A DNA stretch of 64,000 nucleotides from Gemmobacter fulvus (GCF_018798885.1 NZ_CP076361.1:310001-374000), one strand, 5' to 3'. Shown: positions 1 to 8,875, numbered from the stretch's first letter. A program made the numbers and translations. The notes: generated by a model from the letters alone, not told the origin.

Positions 1-17
1 TCCCACGCGCCGCAGTG

Positions 18-629
18 TCAGCCCCATGCCGCCACCCGTGCGCGATGCTCTGCCTCGGTCAGATGCAGATGCGGGCGGATGAAGGCCTCGGCGCGGGTGA
101 TCCAGCCACCTTTGCCGCCATCACGGCGGCGGGCATATTTGCGGCTGGCCGGGCGGGCATCGGCAAGCGCGTAATAAAAGGCGCGGCGGGCCATGCCATA
201 GGCATCAGCAAAGGCAACCGGATCACCGTCGCTGGCCAGATGCGCCGCCCGCGCCGTGCGTGGCCCGATCACGCCATCCTCGACCAGCGGATAACCCTGC
301 CCGGTCAACAGCCGTTGCAAGAGCTTCACCGCCATGCTGCCCGCATTGACATACATATCAAAGACCGAGGCCTGAATCGCCTCGGGCAATTGCGCCAGTC
401 CGGGCTTGTCATAATAGTCGCGCAGAAAGATCTGCACGGCCTGCGCATGGCTCAGGCGGCGCACATCGGCGCTGGAGATCCGGCCATCGCCGGTCAGATC
501 CAGGCCCAGGCGGCGCATCGTGTGCAGCGTCACACCATATTTGGTGGCCCCGCCAGGATCGTCGGGGTCGTTCACATAGCCGCCCTCACGGGCGACGATC
601 TCTTCGGCGATGCGGGTGACGGATGGCAT
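18..629 (-). CDS. GH108 N-acetylmuramidase (holin-associated endolysin type)
   Basis: A 203-residue glycoside hydrolase family 108 muramidase, predicted to cleave the glycan strands of peptidoglycan. The N-terminal half carries the family signature, AREGGYVNDPDDPGG, with the putative catalytic Glu at residue 15 in the EGGY motif. The C-terminal part resembles the peptidoglycan-binding half of the family (VEDGVIGPRTARA). There is no signal peptide, which fits an enzyme exported through a holin. It lies 59 bases downstream of ccmE on the same strand, and only 17 bases of the window follow its stop, so a partner holin cannot be seen. In Rhodobacter capsulatus a muramidase/holin pair outside the main gene-transfer-agent cluster is needed for particle release. 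Whether this is the orthologue is an inference; family membership is secure. Confidence 0.85.
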   Translation of the reverse strand: MPSVTRIAEEIVAREGGYVNDPDDPGGATKYGVTLHTMRRLGLDLTGDGRISSADVRRLSHAQAVQIFLRDYYDKPGLAQLPEAIQASVFDMYVNAGSMAVKLLQRLLTGQGYPLVEDGVIGPRTARAAHLASDGDPVAFADAYGMARRAFYYALADARPASRKYARRRDGGKGGWITRAEAFIRPHLHLTEAEHRARVAAWG

Positions 630-688
630 TGCGGCTCCCCTCTGGCTGATGGTCCGACCATCCGCGCCAAAGGTTAAGCCCGCTCAAA

Positions 689-1132
689 TCAACCGTTCGG
701 ATCCTGATAGACGCCCTGTTCCTTCAGCGCGTCCATCACCTCTTTCGGCATATAGGTCTCGTCATGTTTGGCGAGGATTTCCGACGCTTCAAACACGCCG
801 CCCACCATCTGCCCGGTGCCGATCATGCCCTGACCTTCGGAAAACAGATCGGGCAATACGCCGGTAAAGGCCACCGGGATCACCTCGGCCCCATCGGTCA
901 CGCGGAAGGTGATCGTCTCACCCTGCCCGCGTGTGATGCTGCCAGGCTCCACCAGTCCACCCAGACGGAACACCTCGCCCGCCTCCGGCGGCTCGGCGAT
1001 CACCTGCGCGGGCGCGCGGAAAAAGTTGATCCCGTCGCGCATCGCATAGCCGATCAGCGCCGTCGATCCCGCCAGGGCCACAAAGGCCAAGGCGATGATC
1101 TGGATCCGGCGTGTTTTCTTCAGTCCCTTCAT
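689..1132 (-). CDS. ccmE: cytochrome c maturation protein CcmE (heme chaperone)
   Basis: A 147-residue heme chaperone of the System I cytochrome c maturation pathway. It takes heme from CcmC/CcmABD in the periplasm and passes it to the CcmF/CcmH lyase. A single N-terminal membrane anchor lies at about residues 9-30 after a KKTRR cytoplasmic head, followed by an OB-fold domain. The covalent heme attachment site is visible as KHDETYMP, with His123 and Tyr127; Glu-Thr replaces the more common Glu-Asn. The length is typical. It starts 7 bases after the argC stop, so the two are probably co-transcribed. The argC-ccmE pairing is known from other alphaproteobacteria, where the gene was called cycJ. 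No other ccm gene is in the window. Confidence 0.96.
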   Translation of the reverse strand: MKGLKKTRRIQIIALAFVALAGSTALIGYAMRDGINFFRAPAQVIAEPPEAGEVFRLGGLVEPGSITRGQGETITFRVTDGAEVIPVAFTGVLPDLFSEGQGMIGTGQMVGGVFEASEILAKHDETYMPKEVMDALKEQGVYQDPNG

Positions 1133-1139
1133 TATCCCC

Positions 1140-2168
1140 TCACGGGAAAACGGGGGCCAGCATCAGCCCTGCCGTTTCCTCAAGCCCCAGCATCAGATTG
1201 GCGTTCTGGATCGCCTGCCCCGACGAGCCTTTCGTCAGATTGTCCAGCACCGCCACGATCAGCGTGCGCCCGGCTATCCGGTCGCCCACCACACCGATGT
1301 GACAGAAATTGGACCCGCGAATGTCGCGTGTCGAGGGGAGTGCGCCGAAAGGTAGCACCTCGATGAACGGCTCCAGCGTATAACGCGCCTCCAGCGCCGC
1401 CCAGACCGCCTGCGCATCGCCCTTCACATAGACCGAGGCGAGGATGCCCCGGTTCATCGGCGACAGATGCGGGGTGAACTGCACCAGCACCGGACGCCCG
1501 GCAATCGCGCTGAACTCCTGATCGAACTCGCCCAGATGCCGGTGCTTGCCGCCAGCCGAATAGGCATGGGTGCCTTCCGACAGTTCGGCATGCAGCAGGT
1601 TTTCCTTCAGGCTGCGCCCAGCCCCCGACACGCCCGCCTTCAGATCAATCAGGATATCGTCAAGATCAATGCAGCCCGCCTCGATCAGCGGCCGCAGCGC
1701 AAACTGCCCGGTGGCGGCGTTGCAGCCGGTGCCCGCGACCAGACGCGCGCCGCGGATGTCGTCGCGGTAAAATTCGGTCAGACCATAGACCGCTTCTTTC
1801 TGCAACTCCGGCGCGGCATGGGGCTGGCCATACCATTTCTGGTATTCGGCCACGTCGCGCAGCCGGAAATCGGCGCTCAGATCCACCACTTTCAGGTCGC
1901 GCGGCAATTGCGAGATCACCGCCTGCGAGGTGGCATGGGGCAGCGCACAGAAGGCCAGATCGACCTTGGCAAAATCAATCTCGTCGATCTTGCACAGTTT
2001 CGGCAGATCGAGATGGCGCAGGAACGGGAACACCTCGGCCATGGCCATGCCCGCCTTGCGATCCCCGGACAGCGCCACGATCTGCATCTGCGGATGGTTT
2101 GCAATCAGGCGGACAAGCTCTGCGCCGGTATAGCCAGATGCACCAAGGATCGCGATTTTCTTTTTCAT
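1140..2168 (-). CDS. argC: N-acetyl-gamma-glutamyl-phosphate reductase
   Basis: ArgC, 342 residues, makes N-acetylglutamate semialdehyde from N-acetylglutamyl phosphate with NADPH, the third step of arginine synthesis. The Rossmann loop GASGYTGAE is at residues 9-17, the catalytic Cys149 lies in [11 protein letters not shown], and SGAGR at 181-185 belongs to the substrate-binding region. The chosen ATG begins [12 protein letters not shown], exactly at the first beta strand, so no earlier start is expected. The ribosome site before it is weak (GGAA). It is 33 bases downstream of murI and 7 bases upstream of ccmE on the same strand, consistent with one operon. Confidence 0.97.
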   Translation of the reverse strand: MKKKIAILGASGYTGAELVRLIANHPQMQIVALSGDRKAGMAMAEVFPFLRHLDLPKLCKIDEIDFAKVDLAFCALPHATSQAVISQLPRDLKVVDLSADFRLRDVAEYQKWYGQPHAAPELQKEAVYGLTEFYRDDIRGARLVAGTGCNAATGQFALRPLIEAGCIDLDDILIDLKAGVSGAGRSLKENLLHAELSEGTHAYSAGGKHRHLGEFDQEFSAIAGRPVLVQFTPHLSPMNRGILASVYVKGDAQAVWAALEARYTLEPFIEVLPFGALPSTRDIRGSNFCHIGVVGDRIAGRTLIVAVLDNLTKGSSGQAIQNANLMLGLEETAGLMLAPVFP

Positions 2169-2201
2169 GTCAGTCAGTTCCGGTCACTTGTTCAAGTCAG
2201 T

Positions 2202-3014
2202 TCAGGCGGCTTCAAAGGTGATCCTGCGGCGCAGGAATTGCGTGGCCTTGCTGGACACATTGCCGGGATCCCCGGTGGTCAGAAACTTCGAGTCCGTGCC
2301 AGTCCCGTTGAATTCGGGCCGACGTTCCAGATAATCCGCCAGGCTTTCGGCCACAAGATTGGCCTGGCTGAACACTTTCACATCTGCGCCAAGCGCCTGC
2401 TGGAACGCCGCCTGCATCAGCGGGTAATGCGTGCAGCCCAGAATGGCGGCCTGCGGATGCGGCATCCGGCGTTTCAGCGCGTCGACATGGCTGCGCACCA
2501 GGGCCTCGGCCAGGATCTCGTCGCCCTGTTCGATCGCATCCACCACGCCGCCGCAGGGCTGCGCCTCGACATCCACGCCGATGGCGCGGAAGGCCAGCTC
2601 GCGCTGGAACGCCCGGCTTGCCACCGTGGCCGGCGTGGCAAACAGCGCCACATGTTTGACCGCCACTTCACGCGGCGGGCTGTTGTCGCCCCATTGCCGT
2701 TCGGTCAGCGCCTCGATCAGCGGCACAAATACACCCAGCACCCGTTTGTCCTTGGGGATCCAGGTTTCCTGCATCCGTTTCAGCGCCGCCGCCGAAGCCG
2801 TGTTGCAGGCAAGGATCACCAGATCACAGCCTTCGTCCCACAGCCGTTCCACCGCCGCACAGGTCAGGTTGAAAATATCGTCATGGGTGCGCACACCATA
2901 TGGCGCATGGGCATTGTCGCCCAGATAGACAAAGGGCATATCGGGCAGCCGCCGCGCCGCCGCGTCCAGCACCGTCAATCCGCCCAGACCGGAATCAAAC
3001 ACCCCAATTGCCAT
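2202..3014 (-). CDS. murI: glutamate racemase
   Basis: MurI, 270 residues, interconverts L- and D-glutamate in the cytoplasm and supplies D-Glu for the peptidoglycan stem peptide. The family signatures are all present: [12 protein letters not shown] at the N terminus, catalytic Cys70 in ACNTASAAA, and catalytic Cys194 followed by His196 in GCTHYP. A strong ribosome site, GGGAGGGG, lies about 7 bases before the ATG. The gene begins 15 bases after the stop of the upstream acyltransferase gene, with the ribosome site inside that gap, so translation of the two is probably linked. It sits in a minus-strand run leading to argC and ccmE. Confidence 0.97.
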   Translation of the reverse strand: MAIGVFDSGLGGLTVLDAAARRLPDMPFVYLGDNAHAPYGVRTHDDIFNLTCAAVERLWDEGCDLVILACNTASAAALKRMQETWIPKDKRVLGVFVPLIEALTERQWGDNSPPREVAVKHVALFATPATVASRAFQRELAFRAIGVDVEAQPCGGVVDAIEQGDEILAEALVRSHVDALKRRMPHPQAAILGCTHYPLMQAAFQQALGADVKVFSQANLVAESLADYLERRPEFNGTGTDSKFLTTGDPGNVSSKATQFLRRRITFEAA

Positions 3015-3029
3015 CTGCTGCCCCTCCCG

Positions 3030-3911
3030 CTACCGGGTTTTGTATTTAGCCTCGAACTCGTGGCCATAAGCATAAGGGTCCAGCGGCGTCGGGGAAAGCG
3101 CATAGGTGGCGCGGCGCAGGAAATCCATCATGCCACGCGCGTCATGGCCAAAGCCCGCCAGCGCGCTGGCCGGGATCGGCGCACCGATGGCCACGCGCAC
3201 CGGGCGATCCAGCCGGGCGCGGAACTCCTTGATCAGCAGCCCCAGCCGCAACGAGCTGTGCAGATGGCTGGCCAGTTGAAACAATCGGCTGTTGGCCCCG
3301 TCGAAAAACACCGGCACCACCGTCGCCCCCGACCGCTGGATCAGCTTGGCCGTGAAATTGCGCCAGCCCGGATCCATCGGGCGGGCAAAGAACGGCCGCG
3401 CCGCCGTCGACACCGTGCCGCCCGGAAAGATGCCGATGGCCCCGCCCGCCGCCAGATAATCCAGCGCCACGCGCCGGGTGTGCAGGTTCATCGCAACCGC
3501 CGCCTCGGTCGGATCAAAGCTGATCGGCAGCACCACGCGTTGCAAATCCGGCGCTTTTACAAAGACCGAATTGGCCAGAATGCGAAAATCGCCGCGCACC
3601 GCATCCAGCAGATGCCCCATCATCAGGCCATCCAGAATGCCGTAAGGATGGTTGGCAATCAGCACCAGCGGCCCCTGCGCCGGAATCGCCTGCAAACTGC
3701 CCGCCATGATCCTGAGCGACAGGCCGAACCGCTCTGGCATCACCTGCCAGAAGCTGCGCCCCTGCGCCAGATCGGCCTCATACCCCGCCGCGCGGCGCAT
3801 CACGCCGCGCCGCCCGGTCACATTTTCGAGCGTGCGGATCAGCACCTGCCCACCGCGCGATTGCGCCGCGCTGGCATAGCTGATGTCGCGGCTTACATCC
3901 GATATGGTCAT
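3030..3911 (-). CDS. lysophospholipid acyltransferase family protein (PlsC domain)
   Basis: A glycerolipid or lyso-lipid acyltransferase of the PlsC/LPLAT type, 293 residues from the chosen start. The H-x4-D catalytic motif is NHPYGILDG, with His88 and Asp94. Further LPLAT blocks are the IFPGGTVS segment and the VVPVFFDG segment. I place the start at 3911 (MTISDVSRD) because AGGAGG lies about 8 bases before it; an in-frame start 11 codons earlier has no such site. The acyl acceptor cannot be read from sequence. Related alphaproteobacterial enzymes act on lysophosphatidic acid or, in the OlsA branch, on lyso-ornithine lipid. It is the first gene of the run into murI. Confidence 0.85.
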   Translation of the reverse strand: MTISDVSRDISYASAAQSRGGQVLIRTLENVTGRRGVMRRAAGYEADLAQGRSFWQVMPERFGLSLRIMAGSLQAIPAQGPLVLIANHPYGILDGLMMGHLLDAVRGDFRILANSVFVKAPDLQRVVLPISFDPTEAAVAMNLHTRRVALDYLAAGGAIGIFPGGTVSTAARPFFARPMDPGWRNFTAKLIQRSGATVVPVFFDGANSRLFQLASHLHSSLRLGLLIKEFRARLDRPVRVAIGAPIPASALAGFGHDARGMMDFLRRATYALSPTPLDPYAYGHEFEAKYKTR

Positions 3912-3974
3912 GGCCAGAGCCTCCTGTTGCCTTGCCACTGGCAAGACAACAGGAAGATCACAGCATGATGACGG

Positions 3975-6900
3975 TCACTCTGCCGCCATGCGCGGCACAT
4001 CCCCGCCCGCCCGGATCGCGGCCAGCAAGGTCTCGCGCCGCTTGGCCGCCTTGGCGGCATTGGCATCCTTGACCGGGCCGAACCCACGGATGGTCAGCGG
4101 CAGTTCCGCCCATTCGCAGATCAGCGCCGCAGTCGCCGGGGTATAAAGCGGCAGCAGCATGTCCAGATCCGCCTCGTATTGCGCGATCAAGGCCCGCTCC
4201 ATCCGCCGTTCTTCGGTGCGGCCAAACGGATCCAGCGCCGTGCCGCGCAAGCCCTTCATCCTGGCCAGAAGCCCGAACAGCGGCATGATCCACGGGCCGA
4301 AGGCGCGTTTCTTCGGGCGGCCATTCGGATCCTTGCCCCCAAGCAGCGGCGGCGCAAGATGGAACGAGGGGCGCATCGGGCCTTCCAGCACCTCTGCGGC
4401 CTTGGCCATCGTGTCCAGATGCAGCCGTGCCACCTCGTATTCGTCCTTGTAACTCAACAGCTTGTGATAGCCTTTTGCCACAGGCACACGCAGCGGCTCG
4501 GGCAAGGTTTTCAACCGCGCCAGATAGCGTTCGGCCAGTGCGGCGTTCTGATACCGCGTCAGGTGGTCAACGCGGAACGCCACCGGATCCACCGGCACCT
4601 TGGCGACTGGCACCATAAGCGCCCGCGCCTGATCGGGATGCACCGCCGCCCAACGACCCAGATCGAAGGCGCGCAGATTGGCCTCGACGCCCGCGCCATT
4701 CAGGCGGATGGATTCGCGCAACGCCGCCTCGGACAGGGGCACAAGACCCGACTGCCAGGCCATTCCCAAGAGCAGCATGTTGGAAAAGATCGAATCGCCC
4801 AAGGCAACCCGCGCCAGTTCCGACACGTCGAGGAACTGCACGCCTTCGCGCAACCGCGCTTGAAGAGCGACGCGCAAATCCTCGGACGGAATACGGAATT
4901 CCGTATTGCGGGTAAATTCGCCGGTCACGATTTCATGGTCATTCACCACGGCCCTAGTGCGGCCCGTCGTCATCAGGCCCAACGTCTTGGCCCCCGCCGT
5001 CACCACCAGATCGCCGCCGATCACCGCATCGGCCTCGCCCACCGCCACCCGGATCGCCGAGATGTCTTCGGGCTTCTGCGCCAGACGGCAATGGATATGC
5101 ACCGCGCCGCCTTTCTGCGCGAGCCCTGCCATTTCCATCATGCCGGCGCCCTTGCCGTCCAGATGCGCCGCCATCGCCAGCAGCGCGCCGATGGTCACGA
5201 CCCCGGTGCCACCAACGCCGGTGATCACGATGTTATGAGTGCCGCTGATCGTGGGCAGCACAGGCTGCGGCAGATCCGGCAGATCCGGCAGATCCAGCGC
5301 CATCGCCCCGGCCTTGCGTGGCTTTGCCCCCGCAAGTGTCACGAAAGACGGACAAAAACCGTTGACGCAAGAGAAATCCTTGTTGCAGCTCGATTGGTCA
5401 ATGCCACGCTTGCGGCCCAGTTCGGTTTCCACCGGCACAACCGAGACGCAGTTCGACTGCACACCACAATCGCCACAGCCTTCGCAGATGTCAGTGTTGA
5501 TGAACACGCGCTTGTCGATATCGGGAAAGCTGCCTTTCTTGCGGCGGCGGCGCTTTTCGGCGGCGCAGGTCTGCACATAAACAATGGCCGACACACCTTT
5601 GATCTTGCTCATGTTCTCTTGCACGACCATGAGCTCGTCGCGCGTGTGGCGGCTGACCTCGCGTGGGAACAGGCTGAGATCCAGCCCTTCCTTCGGATCA
5701 TGCACGACGGCCACATGCTTCACGCCCATCGCCAGCAATTCGCGCGCGATCCGATCGGCAGTCAGCCCGCCTTCGTTGAACTGGCCGCCGGTCATGGCCA
5801 CCGCATCGTTGAACAGGATCTTGTAGGTGATATTGGTGCCCGCCGCCAAAGCGGCGCGGATCGCCAGCGACCCGGAGTGGTTATAGGTGCCGTCGCCAAG
5901 GTTCTGGAACACATGGTCCCGCTTGGAAAACGGCGCCTCACCCACCCAGTTCGCGCCTTCGCCACCCATCTGGGTGAAGCCGGTGGTTTCGCGGTCCATC
6001 CACTGCACCATGTAGTGACAGCCGATCCCGGCATAGGCGCGCGCGCCGTCCGGCAGTTTGGTGGAGGAGTTGTGCGGGCAGCCCGAACAGAAATAGGGCA
6101 AGCGCGCCGCCAGATCGCGGGCATTGTCGGCCCGGCGCATCTCGGCGATGCGGGCGAGGCCCGCCTTCACATGCTCGGTGCCGCGCCCTTCCTCGATCAG
6201 GATGCCGCCCAGCTTTTCGGCAATCAGCATCGGGTCCAGCGCATAGCGCGTGGGGAACAGCTCTTCATGGGTGCGGTCATGTTTCCAGCCATGCACCCGG
6301 CGGCCCCGGCGGTTGTCAAAGATCGCCTCCTTGACCTGCACTTCGATCAGCTTGCGCTTTTCCTCGACGACAACGATCAGCTCCAGCCCTTCGGCCCAGT
6401 CGGAAAAGCCGCGCATGTCCATCGGGAAGGTCTGCCCCACCTTGTAGGTGGTCAGGCCCAGCCGCTCGGCCTCATGCGCGTCGATGCCCAGCAGCGACAG
6501 CGCATGGGTCAGATCCAGCCAGTTCTTGCCCGCGGCCACAAAACCGATCTTGGCACCGGGGCGACCCATCACCCGCTTGTCCATCTTGTTGGCATGTGAA
6601 AACGCCTCGGCGGCGAAGCGCTTGAAGTCGATCATCCGCGCTTCCTGCGCCACCGGCGTATCGCCCAGCCGGATGTTCAACCCGCCATCGGGCAGGCGGA
6701 ACTCGGGCAGCACGAAATTCATCCGGTGCGGATTGCCATCCACCACCGCCGTCGCCTCGACCGTGTCCTTCATCGTTTTCAGGCCGACCCACAGCCCGGC
6801 ATAGCGGCTGAGCGCCCAGCCATAGAGACCGTAATCCAGCACCTCCTGCACCCCCGCCGGGCTGACCACCGGCATATAGGCATCCACCATCGCCCAGTCG

Positions 6901-7391
6901 GACTGGTGCAGCACGGTGGAGCTTTCGCCGGTATGGTCATCGCCCATCGCCATCAGCACACCACCATGGCGCGACGAGCCCGCCATATTGGCGTGGCGCA
7001 TCACGTCGCCGGTGCGGTCTACCCCCGGACCCTTGCCATACCACAGCGCAAAGACGCCATCATAGCGCCCCTCGCCGCGCAACTCGGCCTGCTGGCTGCC
7101 CCAGATCGCAGTGGCGGCCAGATCCTCGTTCAGGCCGGGCTGAAACAGCACATCTGCCGCCTCCAGCTCGCGTTTGGCCTTGCTCATGGTCAGATCCACC
7201 GCGCCCAGCGGCGAGCCGCGATAGCCGGTGCAATAGCCCGCCGTATGAAGCCCCGCCGCCCGGTCGCGCGCCTGCTGCATCAGCATCAACCGCACCAGAG
7301 CCTGCGTGCCATTCAGAAGAACCGGAGATTTGGTGAGGTCGTAGCGATCCGAAAGCGAAACATCCTCACGGATCAAATCCTGCCTGCCCAT
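3975..7391 (-). CDS. indolepyruvate ferredoxin oxidoreductase, fused alpha/beta type
   Basis: A single 1138-residue chain joining the two halves (IorA and IorB) of the archaeal-type enzyme. It oxidatively decarboxylates aryl-pyruvates from aromatic amino acids to aryl-acetyl-CoA, with thiamine diphosphate, CoA and ferredoxin. In order it shows a pyrimidine-binding domain (CTGYRGSPLGAVD near residue 50), the Cys-containing YFCSGCPHNSSTKLP near residue 440, a TPP-binding domain (GDGTYNHSG), a [4Fe-4S] cysteine cluster DICEGCGDCG with more cysteines at about residues 630-690, and a C-terminal gamma-type domain starting ITGVGGTGVVT. I chose the start at 7391 because GGGGAGGT precedes it; the upstream in-frame ATG lacks a site. 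A divergent LysR gene lies opposite and may control it. Confidence 0.93.
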   Translation of the reverse strand: MGRQDLIREDVSLSDRYDLTKSPVLLNGTQALVRLMLMQQARDRAAGLHTAGYCTGYRGSPLGAVDLTMSKAKRELEAADVLFQPGLNEDLAATAIWGSQQAELRGEGRYDGVFALWYGKGPGVDRTGDVMRHANMAGSSRHGGVLMAMGDDHTGESSTVLHQSDWAMVDAYMPVVSPAGVQEVLDYGLYGWALSRYAGLWVGLKTMKDTVEATAVVDGNPHRMNFVLPEFRLPDGGLNIRLGDTPVAQEARMIDFKRFAAEAFSHANKMDKRVMGRPGAKIGFVAAGKNWLDLTHALSLLGIDAHEAERLGLTTYKVGQTFPMDMRGFSDWAEGLELIVVVEEKRKLIEVQVKEAIFDNRRGRRVHGWKHDRTHEELFPTRYALDPMLIAEKLGGILIEEGRGTEHVKAGLARIAEMRRADNARDLAARLPYFCSGCPHNSSTKLPDGARAYAGIGCHYMVQWMDRETTGFTQMGGEGANWVGEAPFSKRDHVFQNLGDGTYNHSGSLAIRAALAAGTNITYKILFNDAVAMTGGQFNEGGLTADRIARELLAMGVKHVAVVHDPKEGLDLSLFPREVSRHTRDELMVVQENMSKIKGVSAIVYVQTCAAEKRRRRKKGSFPDIDKRVFINTDICEGCGDCGVQSNCVSVVPVETELGRKRGIDQSSCNKDFSCVNGFCPSFVTLAGAKPRKAGAMALDLPDLPDLPQPVLPTISGTHNIVITGVGGTGVVTIGALLAMAAHLDGKGAGMMEMAGLAQKGGAVHIHCRLAQKPEDISAIRVAVGEADAVIGGDLVVTAGAKTLGLMTTGRTRAVVNDHEIVTGEFTRNTEFRIPSEDLRVALQARLREGVQFLDVSELARVALGDSIFSNMLLLGMAWQSGLVPLSEAALRESIRLNGAGVEANLRAFDLGRWAAVHPDQARALMVPVAKVPVDPVAFRVDHLTRYQNAALAERYLARLKTLPEPLRVPVAKGYHKLLSYKDEYEVARLHLDTMAKAAEVLEGPMRPSFHLAPPLLGGKDPNGRPKKRAFGPWIMPLFGLLARMKGLRGTALDPFGRTEERRMERALIAQYEADLDMLLPLYTPATAALICEWAELPLTIRGFGPVKDANAAKAAKRRETLLAAIRAGGDVPRMAAE

Positions 7392-7430
7392 TGTGCACCT
7401 CCCCTGTGAAACGAGCCTTGGCGGCATGAT

Positions 7431-7449
7431 AGGTCAAAATTGCTGACCT
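7431..7449. promoter_or_regulatory. inverted repeat in the ior / lysR divergent promoter
   Basis: A perfect 6-base dyad, AGGTCA and TGACCT, separated by 7 bases. It lies 40 bases upstream of the oxidoreductase start and about 100 bases upstream of the LysR start. Position and symmetry suit a LysR-type operator between a regulator and its divergent target. The assignment to this LysR is an inference. Confidence 0.5.
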
Positions 7450-7550
7450 ACAAAGGGGAATTTTTGACGAGGAATTCATTTACAGATCGAATTTACTCTC
7501 TAAGTAGGGTCGGAAATGTTAGCGACATACAAAAGAAAAAGAGTTGCGCG

Positions 7551-8444
7551 ATGGATTGGGATAAACTCAGGATATTTCACGCGGTAGCCGATGCCGGCAG
7601 CCTGACCCATGCGGGGGACACCCTGCACCTGAGCCAATCCGCCGTCAGCCGCCAGATTCGCGCGCTGGAAGAAAGCCTGAATGTCACGCTGTTCCACCGT
7701 CACGCCCGCGGGCTGATTCTGACGGAACAGGGCGAGCTGCTGTTCGATGCCACCACCGCCATGGTGAAACGGCTGGAGGCGACCGCCGCCCGCATCCGCG
7801 ACAGCGAGGATGAGGTGTTCGGCGAGCTGCGCGTGACCACCACCACCGGCTTTGGCACGCTCTGGCTCGCGCCGCGTCTGCCCAAGCTGTTCAAGAAATT
7901 CCCGTCGCTGAAAATCGACCTGATGCTGGAAGAGCGCGTGCTGGATCTGCCGATGCGTGAGGCCGATGTGGCAATCCGCATGAAAGAGCCGTCGCAGGCC
8001 GATCTGATCCGGCGGCGGCTGATGAACATCCGCATGCGGCTGTTTGCGACCCCGGAATATCTGGCCGAAAACGGCACCCCGCAAAGCATGGATGATTTCA
8101 GCGCGCACCGCCTGATCTGCCAGCACGCGGGCACGGCGCAGGTGGCGGCTGGCGCCCTGCTGGTGGCCGAGCTGATGAGCCATGACATTCCGTCAACGCT
8201 TACGGTGAACAACTATTTCGGCGTGCTGCAAGGCGTGCTGAATCATCTGGGGATCGGCGTCCTGCCCGATTACACGACCGAGGATTTCCCGAACCTCGTG
8301 CGCGTGCTGCCCGAAACGGAATCGAACGAGGTTCCGGTGTTTCTGGCCTACCCCGAAGAACTGCGTCATTCCAAGCGTGTGGCGGCCTTCCGCGACTTCG
8401 TGACGGAAGAGATTTTCCAGTTCCGCAAGGCCCATCAATCCTGA
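7551..8444 (+). CDS. LysR family transcriptional regulator
   Basis: A 297-residue LysR-type regulator. The N-terminal winged helix-turn-helix begins at MDWDKLRIFHAV and contains SLTHAGDTLHLSQSAVSRQIRALEE. The C-terminal periplasmic-binding-like effector domain runs from about residue 90. I start it at 7551, where the conserved LysR N terminus begins; the frame remains open for 37 codons upstream, but that part is AT-rich, non-conserved in character and overlaps the promoter region. It is divergent from the indolepyruvate oxidoreductase gene, with a 159-base shared region holding an inverted repeat, so local control is likely. The effector is unknown. Two hairpins follow the stop. Confidence 0.9.
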   Translation: MDWDKLRIFHAVADAGSLTHAGDTLHLSQSAVSRQIRALEESLNVTLFHRHARGLILTEQGELLFDATTAMVKRLEATAARIRDSEDEVFGELRVTTTTGFGTLWLAPRLPKLFKKFPSLKIDLMLEERVLDLPMREADVAIRMKEPSQADLIRRRLMNIRMRLFATPEYLAENGTPQSMDDFSAHRLICQHAGTAQVAAGALLVAELMSHDIPSTLTVNNYFGVLQGVLNHLGIGVLPDYTTEDFPNLVRVLPETESNEVPVFLAYPEELRHSKRVAAFRDFVTEEIFQFRKAHQS

Positions 8445-8453
8445 CGACAGAAA

Positions 8454-8474
8454 GCCATGCGCGCAGCGCATGGC
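8454..8474 (+). repeat. perfect hairpin after the LysR gene
   Basis: GCCATGCGC and GCGCATGGC form a perfect 9-base stem with a 3-base loop, 10 bases after the LysR stop. No T-run follows, so it is not a textbook intrinsic terminator. It may protect the 3' end of the mRNA or be a protein site. The adjoining AAGCCATGC also occurs before the related palindrome at 19254. Confidence 0.6.
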
Positions 8475-8476
8475 AG

Positions 8477-8498
8477 ACATGCTGCACCTGCGGCATGT
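8477..8498 (+). repeat. imperfect palindrome ATGCTGC / GCGGCAT, copy 1
   Basis: Arms ACATGCTGC and GCGGCATGT flank the 4 bases ACCT. The only imperfection is T opposite G, which would still pair in RNA. Nearly the same palindrome, with a 3-base spacer and the same imperfection, lies at 19254-19271. The CTGC...GC(A/G)G core recalls the TGC-rich sites bound by PhaR-type regulators of polyhydroxybutyrate granule genes; that link is an inference. Confidence 0.5.
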
Positions 8499-8499
8499 T

Positions 8500-8625
8500 T
8501 GCCCTTGAACGGAATCGCGGGCAGGCCTAAATCCCACCTCGAAGGCGGTGATCGAGACGTTCTCTCTCATCTTCTTCATACCTCCCTGTTGGACTTGGGC
8601 CGAGCTTCTGCTCGGCCTTTTTTTT
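8500..8625 (+). ncRNA. candidate small RNA ending at a strong terminator
   Basis: The segment ends in an unusually good intrinsic terminator although the nearest upstream gene stops 150 bases earlier and shows its own hairpin. Just before the terminator is a pyrimidine-rich single-stranded stretch, with TCTCTCTCATCTTCTTC followed by CCTCCC, complementary to a Shine-Dalgarno sequence. That layout is typical of alphaproteobacterial trans-acting sRNAs (for example those with CUCCUCC loops). The 5' end given is arbitrary. The alternative is a long 3' untranslated region of the LysR mRNA or an sRNA cleaved from it. Confidence 0.35.
8598..8625 (+). terminator. intrinsic terminator upstream of purL
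   Basis: GGCCGAGC and GCTCGGCC form a perfect 8-base stem around the loop TTCT, followed directly by eight T residues. It is the strongest terminator in the window. It ends either the LysR transcript or a small RNA. Confidence 0.9.
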
Positions 8626-8875
8626 ATTTTCGCCCTGTTTTTTATTTCCTGCCCGACAATGCGGCGGTGCAGCATGGTCCTTGTCCAGAAACGGGGCGGA
8701 ACAGGTTTCGCGCGCAGGGGTACAAACCCGGCCTGCGATTCGACCAGCAGCCCGCCGCGCAGGATTTTTTACCCGATCCCCCGCTTTCCACCGGAAAGGT
8801 CCTGCATCACCCTTCCCCTTTGGCGGCACTTGGCCTAAAGGGGCGCAAACGAGGCCGTTGCGTGGGGATGCTGCC

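Larger units (their letters stand above)
8445..8875. other. 431-base stretch without a protein gene
   Basis: Between the LysR stop and the purL start I find no convincing reading frame. The region holds a perfect 9-base hairpin (8454-8474), an imperfect palindrome (8477-8498), a pyrimidine-rich segment with an anti-Shine-Dalgarno-like CCTCCC (8581-8586), and a strong intrinsic terminator (8598-8625). The remaining 250 bases must hold the purL promoter and leader; I could not place promoter elements confidently. Confidence 0.7.

Noticed and set aside
1467-3968. An 833-codon open frame on the plus strand across argC, murI and the acyltransferase gene
   Set aside because: It is antisense to three well-supported genes, rich in His/Arg/Gln as expected of the shadow frame of GC-rich coding DNA, and has no family features.
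4179-6599. An 806-codon open frame antisense to the indolepyruvate oxidoreductase
   Set aside because: Shadow of a clear gene, with the same His/Arg/Gln bias and no domain.
7525-7540. GTTAGCGACATA before the LysR gene as a CceR site
   Set aside because: Several fixed bases mismatch in the right half; likely chance.
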